Below are positions 16,192 through 25,500 of a DNA stretch of 64,000 nt, in pieces. The stretch lies in assembly GCA_963753185.1 (NCBI GenBank), contig CAVWBO010000007.1, forward strand, positions 2,636,353 to 2,700,352. Reading direction: 5' to 3'. How positions within the stretch are numbered: the stretch's first letter is position 1; each line of letters starts with the position of its first letter. The notes under the pieces were generated by a model. It searched no databases, was not told the DNA's origin, and was given only the letters and a program-made list of their open reading frames with translations. Made by a program: the position numbers and the translations under genes. Source of the stretch: SZUA-442 sp963753185. GTDB taxonomy: Bacteria; Actinomycetota; Acidimicrobiia; Spongiisociales; UBA5794.

Positions 16192-17039
16192 GGCGCCACC
16201 ACACGGCGCACGACGGCGGCGAGTTCGGGGAGGACCTCGCCTGCGGATCCCTCGAGCGCGTGACCACCTCGGTCGAGCGCAAGGCGTCGGAGGGCGTTGT
16301 CGACCGGGTTCACGTCGATGAGGGTCGCCCCTGCCTTGGCAGCGATGGTGGCCAGCCGTTCGGCGATGGGTACGCCTCCCGACGTTCCGGCGGTGATGCA
16401 GACCGAGGCCCTTGCCACGGCTCCCTGGGCGGTGTGGATGCCGTAATGGGTCTCGTCGTAGAACTCGTCGAACCACAGCACGTGGGGGCGCATGAGGTCG
16501 TCGCACCGGCTGCACGTGAGGAGCTGTTTGTCGGCGTCGGTGAGCGTGTCCTGCTCGGTCCATGCATCGAAGCGATCGGGGATCGCCTCGACCCCGATGC
16601 ACTCCCCGGCGCAACGCATCCCCTCGTGGTGGCCGTGGATCTCGACCTGGCATTCGAGGGGCATTCCGGCCCGGTAGTGGAGGCGGTCGATGTTCTGGGT
16701 GATCAGCGTGAAGCGGTCACCGAGGGTGTGGGCGAGGTCGGCGGCCGCATGGTGTGCGCGGTTCGGGGATGCCCGGCGTGCCTCGATCCTGCGGTTGAAG
16801 TACCACTCCCAACTCTCTTGCGGGCTGCGCACGAAGTAGGCAGCGGTCGCCATCGTCATGGCGGACATGCCTTCCTCGGTCCACAGGCCACCGTCACCGC
16901 GGTAGGTGCGCAGTCCGGATTCGGCGGAGACACCGGCGCCGGTGATCGCCACCACCCTGCCGCCTTCGGCGATGACCCTGCTGATCGTCGAAACCTGTTC
17001 CGGGGTCAGACTGCGAAGGGGCGTCGGAGGGGCGTTCAT
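16188..17039 (-). CDS. Sirtuin (Sir2 family NAD-dependent deacylase)
   Basis: 283 residues with all canonical Sir2 motifs. These are GAGVSAESGLRTYRG (NAD binding, 34-48), TQNIDRLHYRAG (114-125), catalytic His135 in VEIHG, four zinc cysteines (C143, C147, C176, C179), and CSRCDDLMRPHVLWFDE followed by TAGTSGGV. The canonical zinc module favours a protein deacylase; an NAD-degrading role is possible but not shown. The start is set at 17039, where the ATG overlaps the LRR gene stop by 4 bases. It is the middle gene of the coupled operon. Confidence 0.92.
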   Translation of the reverse strand: MNAPPTPLRSLTPEQVSTISRVIAEGGRVVAITGAGVSAESGLRTYRGDGGLWTEEGMSAMTMATAAYFVRSPQESWEWYFNRRIEARRASPNRAHHAAADLAHTLGDRFTLITQNIDRLHYRAGMPLECQVEIHGHHEGMRCAGECIGVEAIPDRFDAWTEQDTLTDADKQLLTCSRCDDLMRPHVLWFDEFYDETHYGIHTAQGAVARASVCITAGTSGGVPIAERLATIAAKAGATLIDVNPVDNALRRLALDRGGHALEGSAGEVLPELAAVVRRVVAP

Positions 17040-18241
17040 ACGGGCACCCCTGCCATCGTCGCCGAGCCGATGATGTCGACCGCCTCGGCCCAACCATCGT
17101 TGTCGCTCGACCCTCCCCCGATGATGAGGTGCTCGAGTCCGGTGGTGGCATCGAGCTCGCGGGCGAGGTCACCGTCGAGGAGGTCGGCAGATACACCGAG
17201 CACACGGAGGTGCTCGAGGGCCGGGAGCCACCGCCGCAGCCCGTCCCGAGTGATCCCTGCGGCCGCCCGCACGTCGAGCTCGGACAGCGACCGCGCCTGT
17301 GCGGCGATGCGTTCGAGGCCCTCGTCGGAGATGTCGGTGCCAGCGAGATTGAGCTTCTTCAGGGAAGCTGGCAGGTGGTCGAGGCCGGCGTCGGTGATGC
17401 CTGTGCACTGGGCTGCGAGCTGGTCGAGCCACGGCGCGTCGAGGGTGGCGAGACTCGTGTCGTCGCACGCCGTCGTCGAGATGTCGAGGAAGGTGAGCTC
17501 CTCGCCGGGGACCGCGGAGAGATCGGGCCCGAGGCCGGGGTTGTAGGCCACATCGAGTATCTCGAGGCGCGCCTCGGTACCGAGTGTGGCGAGTCGGTCG
17601 GCGGTGAGATCGCTGAACCGGATTCCGAGGAGCCGCAGGTACCTCGTGCGCACGAATCCGAGGTCCTTCCCGAAGCCCTCGACGCCAGCCACGATCAACC
17701 CGTCGAGGAACTGGAACCGGGTGAGGGTCGCTGCCTCCACGGGGATCGAGTCGAGCGTGAGGATCCGCAGCATCCCGGGATTGCCGAGCGACGCCAGGTG
17801 ACGGTCGGTCAACCCACCCCCGCTCGCCTCGAGGGACAGAAGGGAGTGGACGGCGGACATGTCCCCGATGGTGAGGTCCCTGGGATCGTCGAACGACTTC
17901 CCGCGCCTCTTTGCCCCGAGCACGAGGCGCCCCACGCCCAGATCCGACAGGGCAGCCAGGTCGTCGTCCAACACGGACCCTTTCACGACCTCCACATACG
18001 AGACACGCCCCGCCAGGTCGTCGGTCGCCGCCGCGAGCTCGGCGAGCTGCCCCGCGGTGTGATCGGGGAACTTGAGGGCGATCGACTTGCCTGGCTCGGT
18101 CTGTTGCGGCCCTTCGGCGGTGCCGTAGAAGAAGGGACCGTCGTCCCACGACGTCCCGAAGGCGGCGGGGGTCGCCCCGACGGGGAGTGTCGTGGCGGGG
18201 AACTCGATGGTCTCATGGGGTGTGGTGTTGGTAGTCGTCAC
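17036..18241 (-). CDS. Leucine-rich-repeat protein, first gene of the LRR-Sir2-zinc operon
   Basis: 401 residues, no signal peptide. From about residue 75 to 385 there are roughly 10-12 repeats of about 25 residues, of the form 'L..L..L.L....ITD.GL..L' (e.g. LKKLNLAGTDISDEGLERIA), typical of the cysteine-containing/GALA-like bacterial LRR subtype. LRR proteins bind other proteins, so a recognition role is likely. It is transcribed divergently from the XRE regulator. A promoter with TTGACA (18278-18273) and TACTTT (18254-18249) is interleaved with inverted repeats. Confidence 0.85.
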   Translation of the reverse strand: MTTTNTTPHETIEFPATTLPVGATPAAFGTSWDDGPFFYGTAEGPQQTEPGKSIALKFPDHTAGQLAELAAATDDLAGRVSYVEVVKGSVLDDDLAALSDLGVGRLVLGAKRRGKSFDDPRDLTIGDMSAVHSLLSLEASGGGLTDRHLASLGNPGMLRILTLDSIPVEAATLTRFQFLDGLIVAGVEGFGKDLGFVRTRYLRLLGIRFSDLTADRLATLGTEARLEILDVAYNPGLGPDLSAVPGEELTFLDISTTACDDTSLATLDAPWLDQLAAQCTGITDAGLDHLPASLKKLNLAGTDISDEGLERIAAQARSLSELDVRAAAGITRDGLRRWLPALEHLRVLGVSADLLDGDLARELDATTGLEHLIIGGGSSDNDGWAEAVDIIGSATMAGVPV

Positions 18242-18248
18242 GACACGG

Positions 18249-18295
18249 AAAGTAGCATATCTCTACTATTTGTGTCAATACCTATTCTCAAGGTA
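18249..18295. promoter_or_regulatory. Divergent promoter/operator between the LRR operon and the XRE regulator
   Basis: The LRR-side promoter (minus strand) has TTGACA at 18278-18273 and TACTTT at 18254-18249, 18 bases apart. Two inverted repeats with the same geometry (5-bp arms, 7-base spacer) are present: AGTAG...CTACT (18251-18267), lying over the -10 and spacer, and TACCT...AGGTA (18279-18295), just upstream of the -35. Their arms differ. They are plausible binding sites for the XRE protein encoded on the other side. Confidence 0.5.
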
Positions 18296-18329
18296 GCGCT
18301 CTGGATGTCGAGGGTATAGGATGCGCGCC

Positions 18330-18821
18330 ATGAGTGAGACACCGTCCGTGGGCACCGAGGAGTGGTCCGCCGCCCTCGGCCACACGATCAAGGTGCGCCG
18401 CACCGACGTCGGGATGAGCCGGCAACAACTCGCCGATGCCTCGTCCATCTCCTACTCCTACCTTTCGGCGATCGAGAACGGGGCGAAGGCGCCGTCCACC
18501 AAGATCTTGCGCGTGATCGCCAACCGGCTCGGCCTCGAGACCAAGGAACTGCTCGCCCTCGTCGATGCAAGGCTCGACCGTGGCGGAGCGACGGACGGTC
18601 CCCTCACCGACGAGGTGATGGACATCATCGAACGCCAGGAGCAGCGGTTCCGCGAACGCCTCGAGGCACGGGTCGCCACCCACGGCTCCCCCAGCTCGAT
18701 CGAGACCCGCCGCCTCCTCCTCGCCCTCGCCAACACCCTCGACGAATCCGATCTCGTCACCCTCACCAAGGTCGCCCAGGGCCTTGCCGTATTGCGTCAG
18801 TCCCTCGACGGAGAGGCGTGA
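18330..18821 (+). CDS. XRE-family transcriptional regulator
   Basis: 163 residues. An HTH_3/Cro-CI domain spans about 10-70: LGHTIKVRRTDVGMSRQQLADASSISYSYLSAIENGAKAPSTKIL, a textbook helix-turn-helix. A helical C-terminal part (95-160) probably dimerises. The ATG at 18330 is preferred to that at 18321, since AGGA lies 8 bases upstream. It is divergent from the LRR operon and likely controls it. The 3' end overlaps a truncated HAD gene by GTGA. Confidence 0.88.
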   Translation: MSETPSVGTEEWSAALGHTIKVRRTDVGMSRQQLADASSISYSYLSAIENGAKAPSTKILRVIANRLGLETKELLALVDARLDRGGATDGPLTDEVMDIIERQEQRFRERLEARVATHGSPSSIETRRLLLALANTLDESDLVTLTKVAQGLAVLRQSLDGEA

Positions 18822-18985
18822 CCGAACCCCGTCCGCTCGTGTTGCTCGATGTCGACGGCGTCCTGCACGACCGGGAAGCGAGGGATGCCATCCGGTTTGC
18901 CGACGATCAGGAGGCCGTCGCAGTCGAGCGTGTGAGTTCTGCCGCCGCGGCCTGCTCGGGTTTGCTACCGTTGCCCTTCTCTTGA
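18818..18985 (+). pseudogene. HAD-superfamily hydrolase, N-terminal fragment
   Basis: Starting at a GTG that overlaps the XRE stop, 55 codons encode PLVLLDVDGVLHDREARDAIRF, which contains the HAD motif I (DVDG, nucleophile Asp). Then the sequence departs into a low-quality tail and stops. HAD hydrolases need about 200 or more residues, so this is a truncated gene. Its stop overlaps the next ATG (TGATG), so translation may still couple the XRE gene to the cyclase gene downstream. Confidence 0.6.
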
Positions 18986-20952
18986 TGGACCGGTCGATGA
19001 CATCCAATCCCAGCGGTACGGTCACGTTCCTCTTCACCGACGTGGAGGGCAGCACGCGCCGTTGGGAGGAGCACCGGGACGCCATGAGGGATGCGATGGC
19101 ACGCCACGACGCCATCGTGCGCACGGCGATCGAGACGCACCGCGGCGCCATCTTCACGACCGCAGGTGACGAATTCTGTTCGGCGTTTTCCTCACCGCGC
19201 GACGCGCTCGACGCCGCGATGAATATCCAGATGTCCATCGCCGAGGCGGACTGGGGTGACGTCGCGCCCTTTCGGGTTCGGATGGCCATTCACACCGGCA
19301 ATGCCGACGAGCGCGACGGCGACTACTTCGGTCCTCCGCTCAATCGCTGCGCGAGGCTGCTGTCGATCGGGCACGGTGGGCAGATCCTGCTGTCATCTGC
19401 GACCCGCCAGCTGCTCGAATCCGACCTTCCGCCGGATGTGGTCCTCGCCGACCTCGGACCCCAGGTGCTCAAGGACCTCGACCGGCCTGAGCACGTCTTT
19501 CAGCCAAACCACCCGCAACTCGTCGACGAGTTCCCTCCCCTGCGATCGTCGAGCGCCGTGAGCGATGCGGCCGACCTCCTCGCCGAGGGGCGCCAAGCCC
19601 ACGCGGCACAGCGGTGGGTAGCCGCCTACGAGGCTCTGAGCGCCGCTGGCGACGTGATCGAGCTCGACTCCGGCGATCTGCAACGTCTCGGTGACGCGGC
19701 ATACTGGACGGGCCACGCGAACGAGTCCGTGACGATCAAGGAGAAATCCTATGGATTGCTCACGCGGGAAGGCGACGACCAGGCAGCCGCTCTGACGGCG
19801 TTGGATCTCGCCTTTCTCTACAAGTACCGACTCGCCACGGCGGTATCGAGGGCATGGCTCTCGAGGGCAGAGCACCTCGTGCGAGACGCCCCGGGAACCA
19901 CAGCGCACGGCTACCTCCTTCGCTGGAAGAGCGTGAGCGCGTTCGAGTCCGGGGGCGATACGAATGCGGCGCTCCAGCTCGCCGACGAGGTCATCGCCGT
20001 CGGGCGCGAGCTCTCGAATCGGAGCCTCGAGGCGCTCGGGCTGATGGACAAGGGGCGCTTCCTCGTGGCTATGGGGCACGTCGACGAGGGCATGGCACTC
20101 GTCGACGAGTCGATGGTCGCCGCCGTCGCCGGGGAACTCGATCCCGATGCGACCGGCCGCAACTACTGCAACATGCTCGCGGTCTGTGAGCAGGTCGCCG
20201 ACTACCAGCGAGCCAGCGAGTGGAGCGACGCTGCCGAGGCATGGTGCAGCCAGCATTCCGATTCGGCATATCCGGGCATCTGTCGCGTGTTCCGCGCCGA
20301 GCTCAAGTGGTTGCGAGGTGACTGGGAAGCCGCCTCGGCGGACCTGCATCGCGCGGTCGACGAGCTGACCGGGTTCACCCCCATCATCGGTGCCGCGCTC
20401 TACCAGATGGGCCAGGTCGCGCTCAGGGCAGGGCACCTCGACGAAGCGGAGCGTCAGTTCGGGTCTGCCCACGAACATGGCTTCACCCCGTTGCCAGGCA
20501 TGGCCGAGCTCCGCCTCGCCAGAGGTGATGCGGCAGGAGGAGAGCAGCTGCTGCTCGATGCCCTCGTGCGGGGCGCGCAGCCCCTCGAACGAGCCAAGCA
20601 CCTCCCGGCTCTGATCGACATCGAGATCGCCCTCGGACATTTCGACGAGGCACGGTCCTTCGTCAACGAGCTCGACGAGGTCGCCGACCTCTGCCACTCC
20701 GCAGCCATGCGAGCCGCGGCAGTCGACCGAAGGGCCTCGCTCGCCCTCCTCGACGGCGACCCGACAGCAGCAGTCGGGTACCTCCAGAAGTCCTCTCGCA
20801 CGTGGGCCGAGCTCCAAATGCCCTATGAGGCCGCCCACTCCCGCCTCCGCCTCGGCGAGGCGCACCGCACGCTCGGCAACGAGGCTGCCGCCAACATGGA
20901 GATCACGTCTGCCGCGTCGACGCTCGAACGCCTCCAGGCTCGAGGGAACTGA
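18985..20952 (+). CDS. Class III cyclase domain fused to a TPR region
   Basis: 655 residues. The cyclase domain spans about 12-175: FTDVEGST (D19), then FTTAGDEF, where the usual Lys is Thr58 and D62 is kept, then DYFGPPLNRCAR with D113, N120 and R124 intact. The rest (about 200-650) is helical and TPR-like, without the ATPase found in its relatives here. Loss of the purine-contacting Lys may change substrate or abolish activity. The start ATG overlaps the stop of the HAD fragment (TGATG); ATG 18997 is an alternative. Confidence 0.85.
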   Translation: MDRSMTSNPSGTVTFLFTDVEGSTRRWEEHRDAMRDAMARHDAIVRTAIETHRGAIFTTAGDEFCSAFSSPRDALDAAMNIQMSIAEADWGDVAPFRVRMAIHTGNADERDGDYFGPPLNRCARLLSIGHGGQILLSSATRQLLESDLPPDVVLADLGPQVLKDLDRPEHVFQPNHPQLVDEFPPLRSSSAVSDAADLLAEGRQAHAAQRWVAAYEALSAAGDVIELDSGDLQRLGDAAYWTGHANESVTIKEKSYGLLTREGDDQAAALTALDLAFLYKYRLATAVSRAWLSRAEHLVRDAPGTTAHGYLLRWKSVSAFESGGDTNAALQLADEVIAVGRELSNRSLEALGLMDKGRFLVAMGHVDEGMALVDESMVAAVAGELDPDATGRNYCNMLAVCEQVADYQRASEWSDAAEAWCSQHSDSAYPGICRVFRAELKWLRGDWEAASADLHRAVDELTGFTPIIGAALYQMGQVALRAGHLDEAERQFGSAHEHGFTPLPGMAELRLARGDAAGGEQLLLDALVRGAQPLERAKHLPALIDIEIALGHFDEARSFVNELDEVADLCHSAAMRAAAVDRRASLALLDGDPTAAVGYLQKSSRTWAELQMPYEAAHSRLRLGEAHRTLGNEAAANMEITSAASTLERLQARGN

Positions 20953-20999
20953 CACCGGAGGGCTCCGTCGCGGACTCGATCACGGATGCTGGAAGGGGA

Positions 21000-22337
21000 T
21001 CACCCCGAGACCGTGAACAGCTCCCATTCCCCCGGGACGCCCTTCAGGTCATGGACACCTCGGGATATGAAGGTGATTCCGGAGCCCGCGACGAGGTCCT
21101 TCACCGTCCTCGAGACGACGACTTCCCCGGGCCCTGCCACCTCCTCGACACGTGAGGCGATATGCACGCCGACTCCGCCGATGTCACCGTCGCGCATCTC
21201 GATCTCTCCTGTGTGCAGCCCCGAACGGATGCGGATGCCGAGACCCTGGACGCCCTCGCCGATGGCCTGGGCGCACCTGACGCCCCGAGCAGGCCCATCG
21301 AACGTGGCCAGGATGCCATCGCCCGTGGACTTGATCGCCTTCCCCCGATGCCGTTCGGTGAGGTCGCGACAGATCGCATCGTGTTCGGCGAGGAGTCGCG
21401 ACCATCGGGCATCGCCCATGGCCGAAGCCGTGGCGGTCGAGTCCACGATGTCGGTGAACAGCACCGTGGCGAGCACCCTGTCCAAGGATGGCTCGGGCCT
21501 CGTGCCGGTCACGAACTCCTCGATCTCGGCGAGGACGACTTCAGCATCGTCGGCCCAGGGAACATGGTTCGGGCTATCGAGCTCGATCATCCGGGCGCCG
21601 GGAATGGCCGACGCCATGTATCTCGCCCCCTCGACCGCCGCAATCCGGTCCCCGTCTGCGTGGATGATCAGCGTCGGTACGGTGATCGAGGGCAGGATGG
21701 CGCGGACATCGGTGTGCGTGTTCATCACGTACAACGCCTGCGCAGCCATCGGACTCGCTGCCGCTCTGAAGTACCTCCCGAACGCGCGCATGAAGTCGGC
21801 GTTGCCTGCCAGCGACGGTGCCCGGTCCTCGAGCATCCCCGGGTCCGGCCAGCTGCGTTCGATCCTCTCGGCGAATAGCCCACGCTCGACGTCATTCGGC
21901 GCCCACGGATAGTCCTCCGACGGGACACGCGACGCGAACGCCCCGAACAGCACCAAACCGTCGGTTCGCTCTGGGTAGGTCGCTGCGAAGAGCGCGCTCA
22001 TCGCGGAACCCTCCGAATGGCCGAAGAGGTAGGCGGACTCCGACCCCGCCGCATCCATCACCGCCCGCACGTCATCCATGCGCTGCTCGAGCGTCGGGAG
22101 TTCATCGAGCGAGACGCGGTCCGACAACCCGACGCCTCGCTTGTCGAACGTGATCAATCTGGAGAAAGACGAGAGTCGATCGACGAACGAACCCTGGTAC
22201 GGGTCGTCCCACATCAAGGCGAGATTCGATACCCATCCCGACACGTATACGAGGTCGGGGCCATTGGACGGACCCACCTGATATGCGATCGAAATGCCGT
22301 CACTCGTCGTGTACCTGAGTTCGGGAGGGCTCGCCAC
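21000..22337 (-). CDS. Alpha/beta-hydrolase-class III cyclase fusion
   Basis: 445 residues from a GTG with GGAG 8 bases upstream. The hydrolase (1-275) has an intact triad: Ser108 in GHSEG, Asp230 in ADGD and His258 in SPNHVP. The cyclase domain (about 285-445) has FTDIVDST (D296), Lys336, D340 in TGDG, and Arg396. The transition-state Asn is replaced by His392 (GVHIASR). It is paralogous to the gene at 3296. The hydrolase may sense a small ester or lactone-like ligand; that is inference. Confidence 0.9.
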   Translation of the reverse strand: MASPPELRYTTSDGISIAYQVGPSNGPDLVYVSGWVSNLALMWDDPYQGSFVDRLSSFSRLITFDKRGVGLSDRVSLDELPTLEQRMDDVRAVMDAAGSESAYLFGHSEGSAMSALFAATYPERTDGLVLFGAFASRVPSEDYPWAPNDVERGLFAERIERSWPDPGMLEDRAPSLAGNADFMRAFGRYFRAAASPMAAQALYVMNTHTDVRAILPSITVPTLIIHADGDRIAAVEGARYMASAIPGARMIELDSPNHVPWADDAEVVLAEIEEFVTGTRPEPSLDRVLATVLFTDIVDSTATASAMGDARWSRLLAEHDAICRDLTERHRGKAIKSTGDGILATFDGPARGVRCAQAIGEGVQGLGIRIRSGLHTGEIEMRDGDIGGVGVHIASRVEEVAGPGEVVVSRTVKDLVAGSGITFISRGVHDLKGVPGEWELFTVSG

Positions 22338-22511
22338 GTCACTTCTCCAAGGGGTCCCATTGTCCCATGCCCGGACGCGCTTCGTTCGGGATGGCACCGT
22401 CGCACGGTCCACAAGCGACGAAGGGATCCCGAAGACCCGTATGCAGTCCGACGCGTCGCCGTTGCGGCGCAGGTGGACAGCGCGATCTTGGTGGTGTCTG
22501 GCACGCTTCGA

Positions 22512-25500
22512 TCAGCCGGTGAGTTCGGTCGCCGAGGAAGCGGCGGGGACACGCTGGATGATGCCGTCGAGATAGGCCTTCATGCCGTGCTCGGCGAAGA
22601 AGTCCCTCGCCTGCTCACCCCACGCGACCCCCATCGGCTGATCGGGACCGAGCAGGATCGCCATCGTCGCCCTCGCGAAGGCCACACGGGTGGGGTCCAT
22701 GACGTCGACCCACACATCGTCCGCTTCGGCGAACCCGGCGATCGCCTCATCGGTGTCGCCTCGAAGCGCCGCACCGAAGGCCGTGGCAATCCCGATCAGG
22801 CCACGACATGCACGCCCGCGCGGATACTCGGCCACGATGTGATCCGTGAACCGCTCCAGGGCATCCCGATCACCGACGACCGCTGCGGCGAGGATGCCGG
22901 CCTCGGCGATCGTCGGATAGACGATGTCGGCGCCCTGCATCTCCGTTGCGATGGCGACGACGCCCGCATAGTCCTCGGCCAGGATCAGGTCCCACTGTGT
23001 GCCGAACGCGATGTGCTGGAGGAGCTGCGGGTCGTCGGTCGTCTGGTACTTCTCGTTGAACGCCATGAGGCTGGCGAGGCCTTCATCGTCGACCCCGTCG
23101 CGGAGGAGTCGAATGCGGGTTTCGAAGTGTTCCACCGAGTCCCGGATGAACTCCCACGTGGCGGTGTCGAGGACCTTGTGGATCTCGACCATGGCCTCGT
23201 CGAATCTCCCGGCGAACGTGTACTCATCGGCGAGCACGTACGAGAACCGTTCCGACCATGCCTGGTCCCCGAGCCTCTGGATGAGGTTCGCGATCTCCTC
23301 GCTGGTCTCACGGTCGACCTGGTTGTCGTTGAGCGTGGCAAACAGGAGGTTGTTGAGGGCGCGCAGCTTGACGATCGTCATGTCGAGCCTGCCGGCGAGA
23401 TCGGCCGCACCACGCAGGATGGCGGATCCCTCGATCCATCGACCGGAATTCGCGAGGGAGGAGCCCTTGTTGACGAGGGCCTCGAGCAGCTCCTCGGTGA
23501 GGTCGAGCTGCTCCATGACGGGAATGGCCGCGTCGGCGATGACCACGGACTCCGCCGCTCGGTTGACGAGCATGAGCGCCCTGGACGTCTCCCCGGCGAG
23601 ACGGGCCCACGTCACATCGGGGGTCTGCGGCGTCACCTCGTAGACGGGCAGGATCACCTCCACCGCCTTGTCCGACTCGAACCCGGTCGCCAGGATCTTG
23701 GCAAGCGCCGTGGCTGCCAGGATCTCCAACCGTGTGTTGCCCTCGGCGCGTGCTCGGTCGAGCACCGCCCATCCCATGGCGACCGACTCGTCGAACAAGG
23801 ACGCACTGAGCATCGACTCCATCGCCTGCAACCGCAGCCGATCGGCATCGTCGGGATCCTCGGTCATCTCGATGGCACGCAGGTAGAGGTCTGCCGCCTG
23901 CTTGTCCGAATGCAGGGTCGCCGCACGACCGGCGGCGGCGACGACCGCCGTGCGGGCACGGTCCCTCAGCTCGGCGTTGTTCGGATCCGACTCCGCTGCG
24001 TCGGCGTAGTGGCTGGCGATCACTCCGGCGAGCTCGGGGTCGTCGAGCTCCTCGAACCGTTTCGCGACCTCGAGGTGACGACCCACCCGCTCGGACTTGG
24101 ACAGCCTGCCGTAGGCGACCTCTCGGATGAGGCTCTGGACGAAGCGGTACTGGCCCCGCTCGGGCGAGCGAGGGTCCTCCTCCAGCTCGAGGATCTCCCG
24201 CCGGACGAGGTCCCGAAGCCGCCGTTCGATGTCCTCCGGCACGACGCCTCGGACGGCCGCGAGGTCGGCGAGCGTGAAACTCAGCCCGAGGACCGCCGCG
24301 TCCTGGATGGCTGCGAGGTCGACGGCATCGAGGCGGTCGAGGCGAGCTCCGATGATGGCGCTGACGGTGTCGGGGATCGACAGCTGGTCATCGGACCCGA
24401 TGAACCTGAACTCGGTCCCCTCGCGGACCAACTGGCCGGTGTTGAGCAGCATCCTGACGAACTCGACGGCGTGGAGCGGGATGCCCGCGGTGCGCTCGGC
24501 GATGCGGTCGGCCAATGAAGGAGGTATGCCCGGAGCGAGTCCTGCGACGAGGAGGCGCATCGATGCCTCGTCCAACCGGCTGAGGTGCATGGTGAGGCTG
24601 CGTTTGCGGGCTGCCGCCCAGTCGGGGCGTCGGTCGAGGAGCTCGGGCCGGGTGAGGCACAGCACGAGGATCGGGTGGTTCGTGGTGCGCTCGACGAGCT
24701 CCTCCACGAAGTCGAGCAGGCCGTCATCTGCCCAGTGGAGGTCCTCGAACACCATCAGGACCGTTCCGCTGCCGGCGACTGCCTGGAAGAATGCACGAAG
24801 CGCGGCGAACAGCTCGGACCTGTCGCCGGGTGGCATCGGCGCGAGCCCGATGACAGCGGCGAGGCGCGGCTCGATCCAGCGCTGGTCCTCCTCGGTCGGA
24901 GCGAACTCGGCGACGGTGGTCCGGAGCTTCATGCGGCTCTTGGCCGCATCCTCCCCTTCGACGATGCCTGCCCTGTGGCGGATCATCTCGCCGAGGGCCC
25001 AGAACGTGACACCGTCCCCGTACGAGGGGGATCGTCCACTGTGGTAGTAGATGTCCTCCGTGATGCCATCGATGTAGCGCACGAGCTCCTGGGACAGGCG
25101 CGTCTTGCCGATGCCTCCCTCTCCGATGACCGACACCATGCGGGCCTTGCCATCCCGACCGGCGGCATGGAGCTGGTCCTTGAGGATCCTCAGCTCGTCG
25201 TCGCGCCCCACGAAGGGCCCATCCGTCAGCTCTCCACCCCGACGGGCCGTGGAGAGCGCCAGGACCCGGACGGCGTGGAACACCGCCACCGGGATCTCCT
25301 TGCCCTTGACGTGCTGCTCCCCGACGGGCGTGAACTCGATGGTCGATCCGACGAGGTCCCTGGTCGACTGGCCGACGAAGACGCTGCCGGGCGGTGCGAT
25401 CGACTGCAGGCGCGACGCCGTATTGACGAGATCCCCCACGACGAGGCCGTGCGCGTTGCCTCCCGAGCCGACCGAGGCCTCGCCCGAGAGGACCCCCGCC

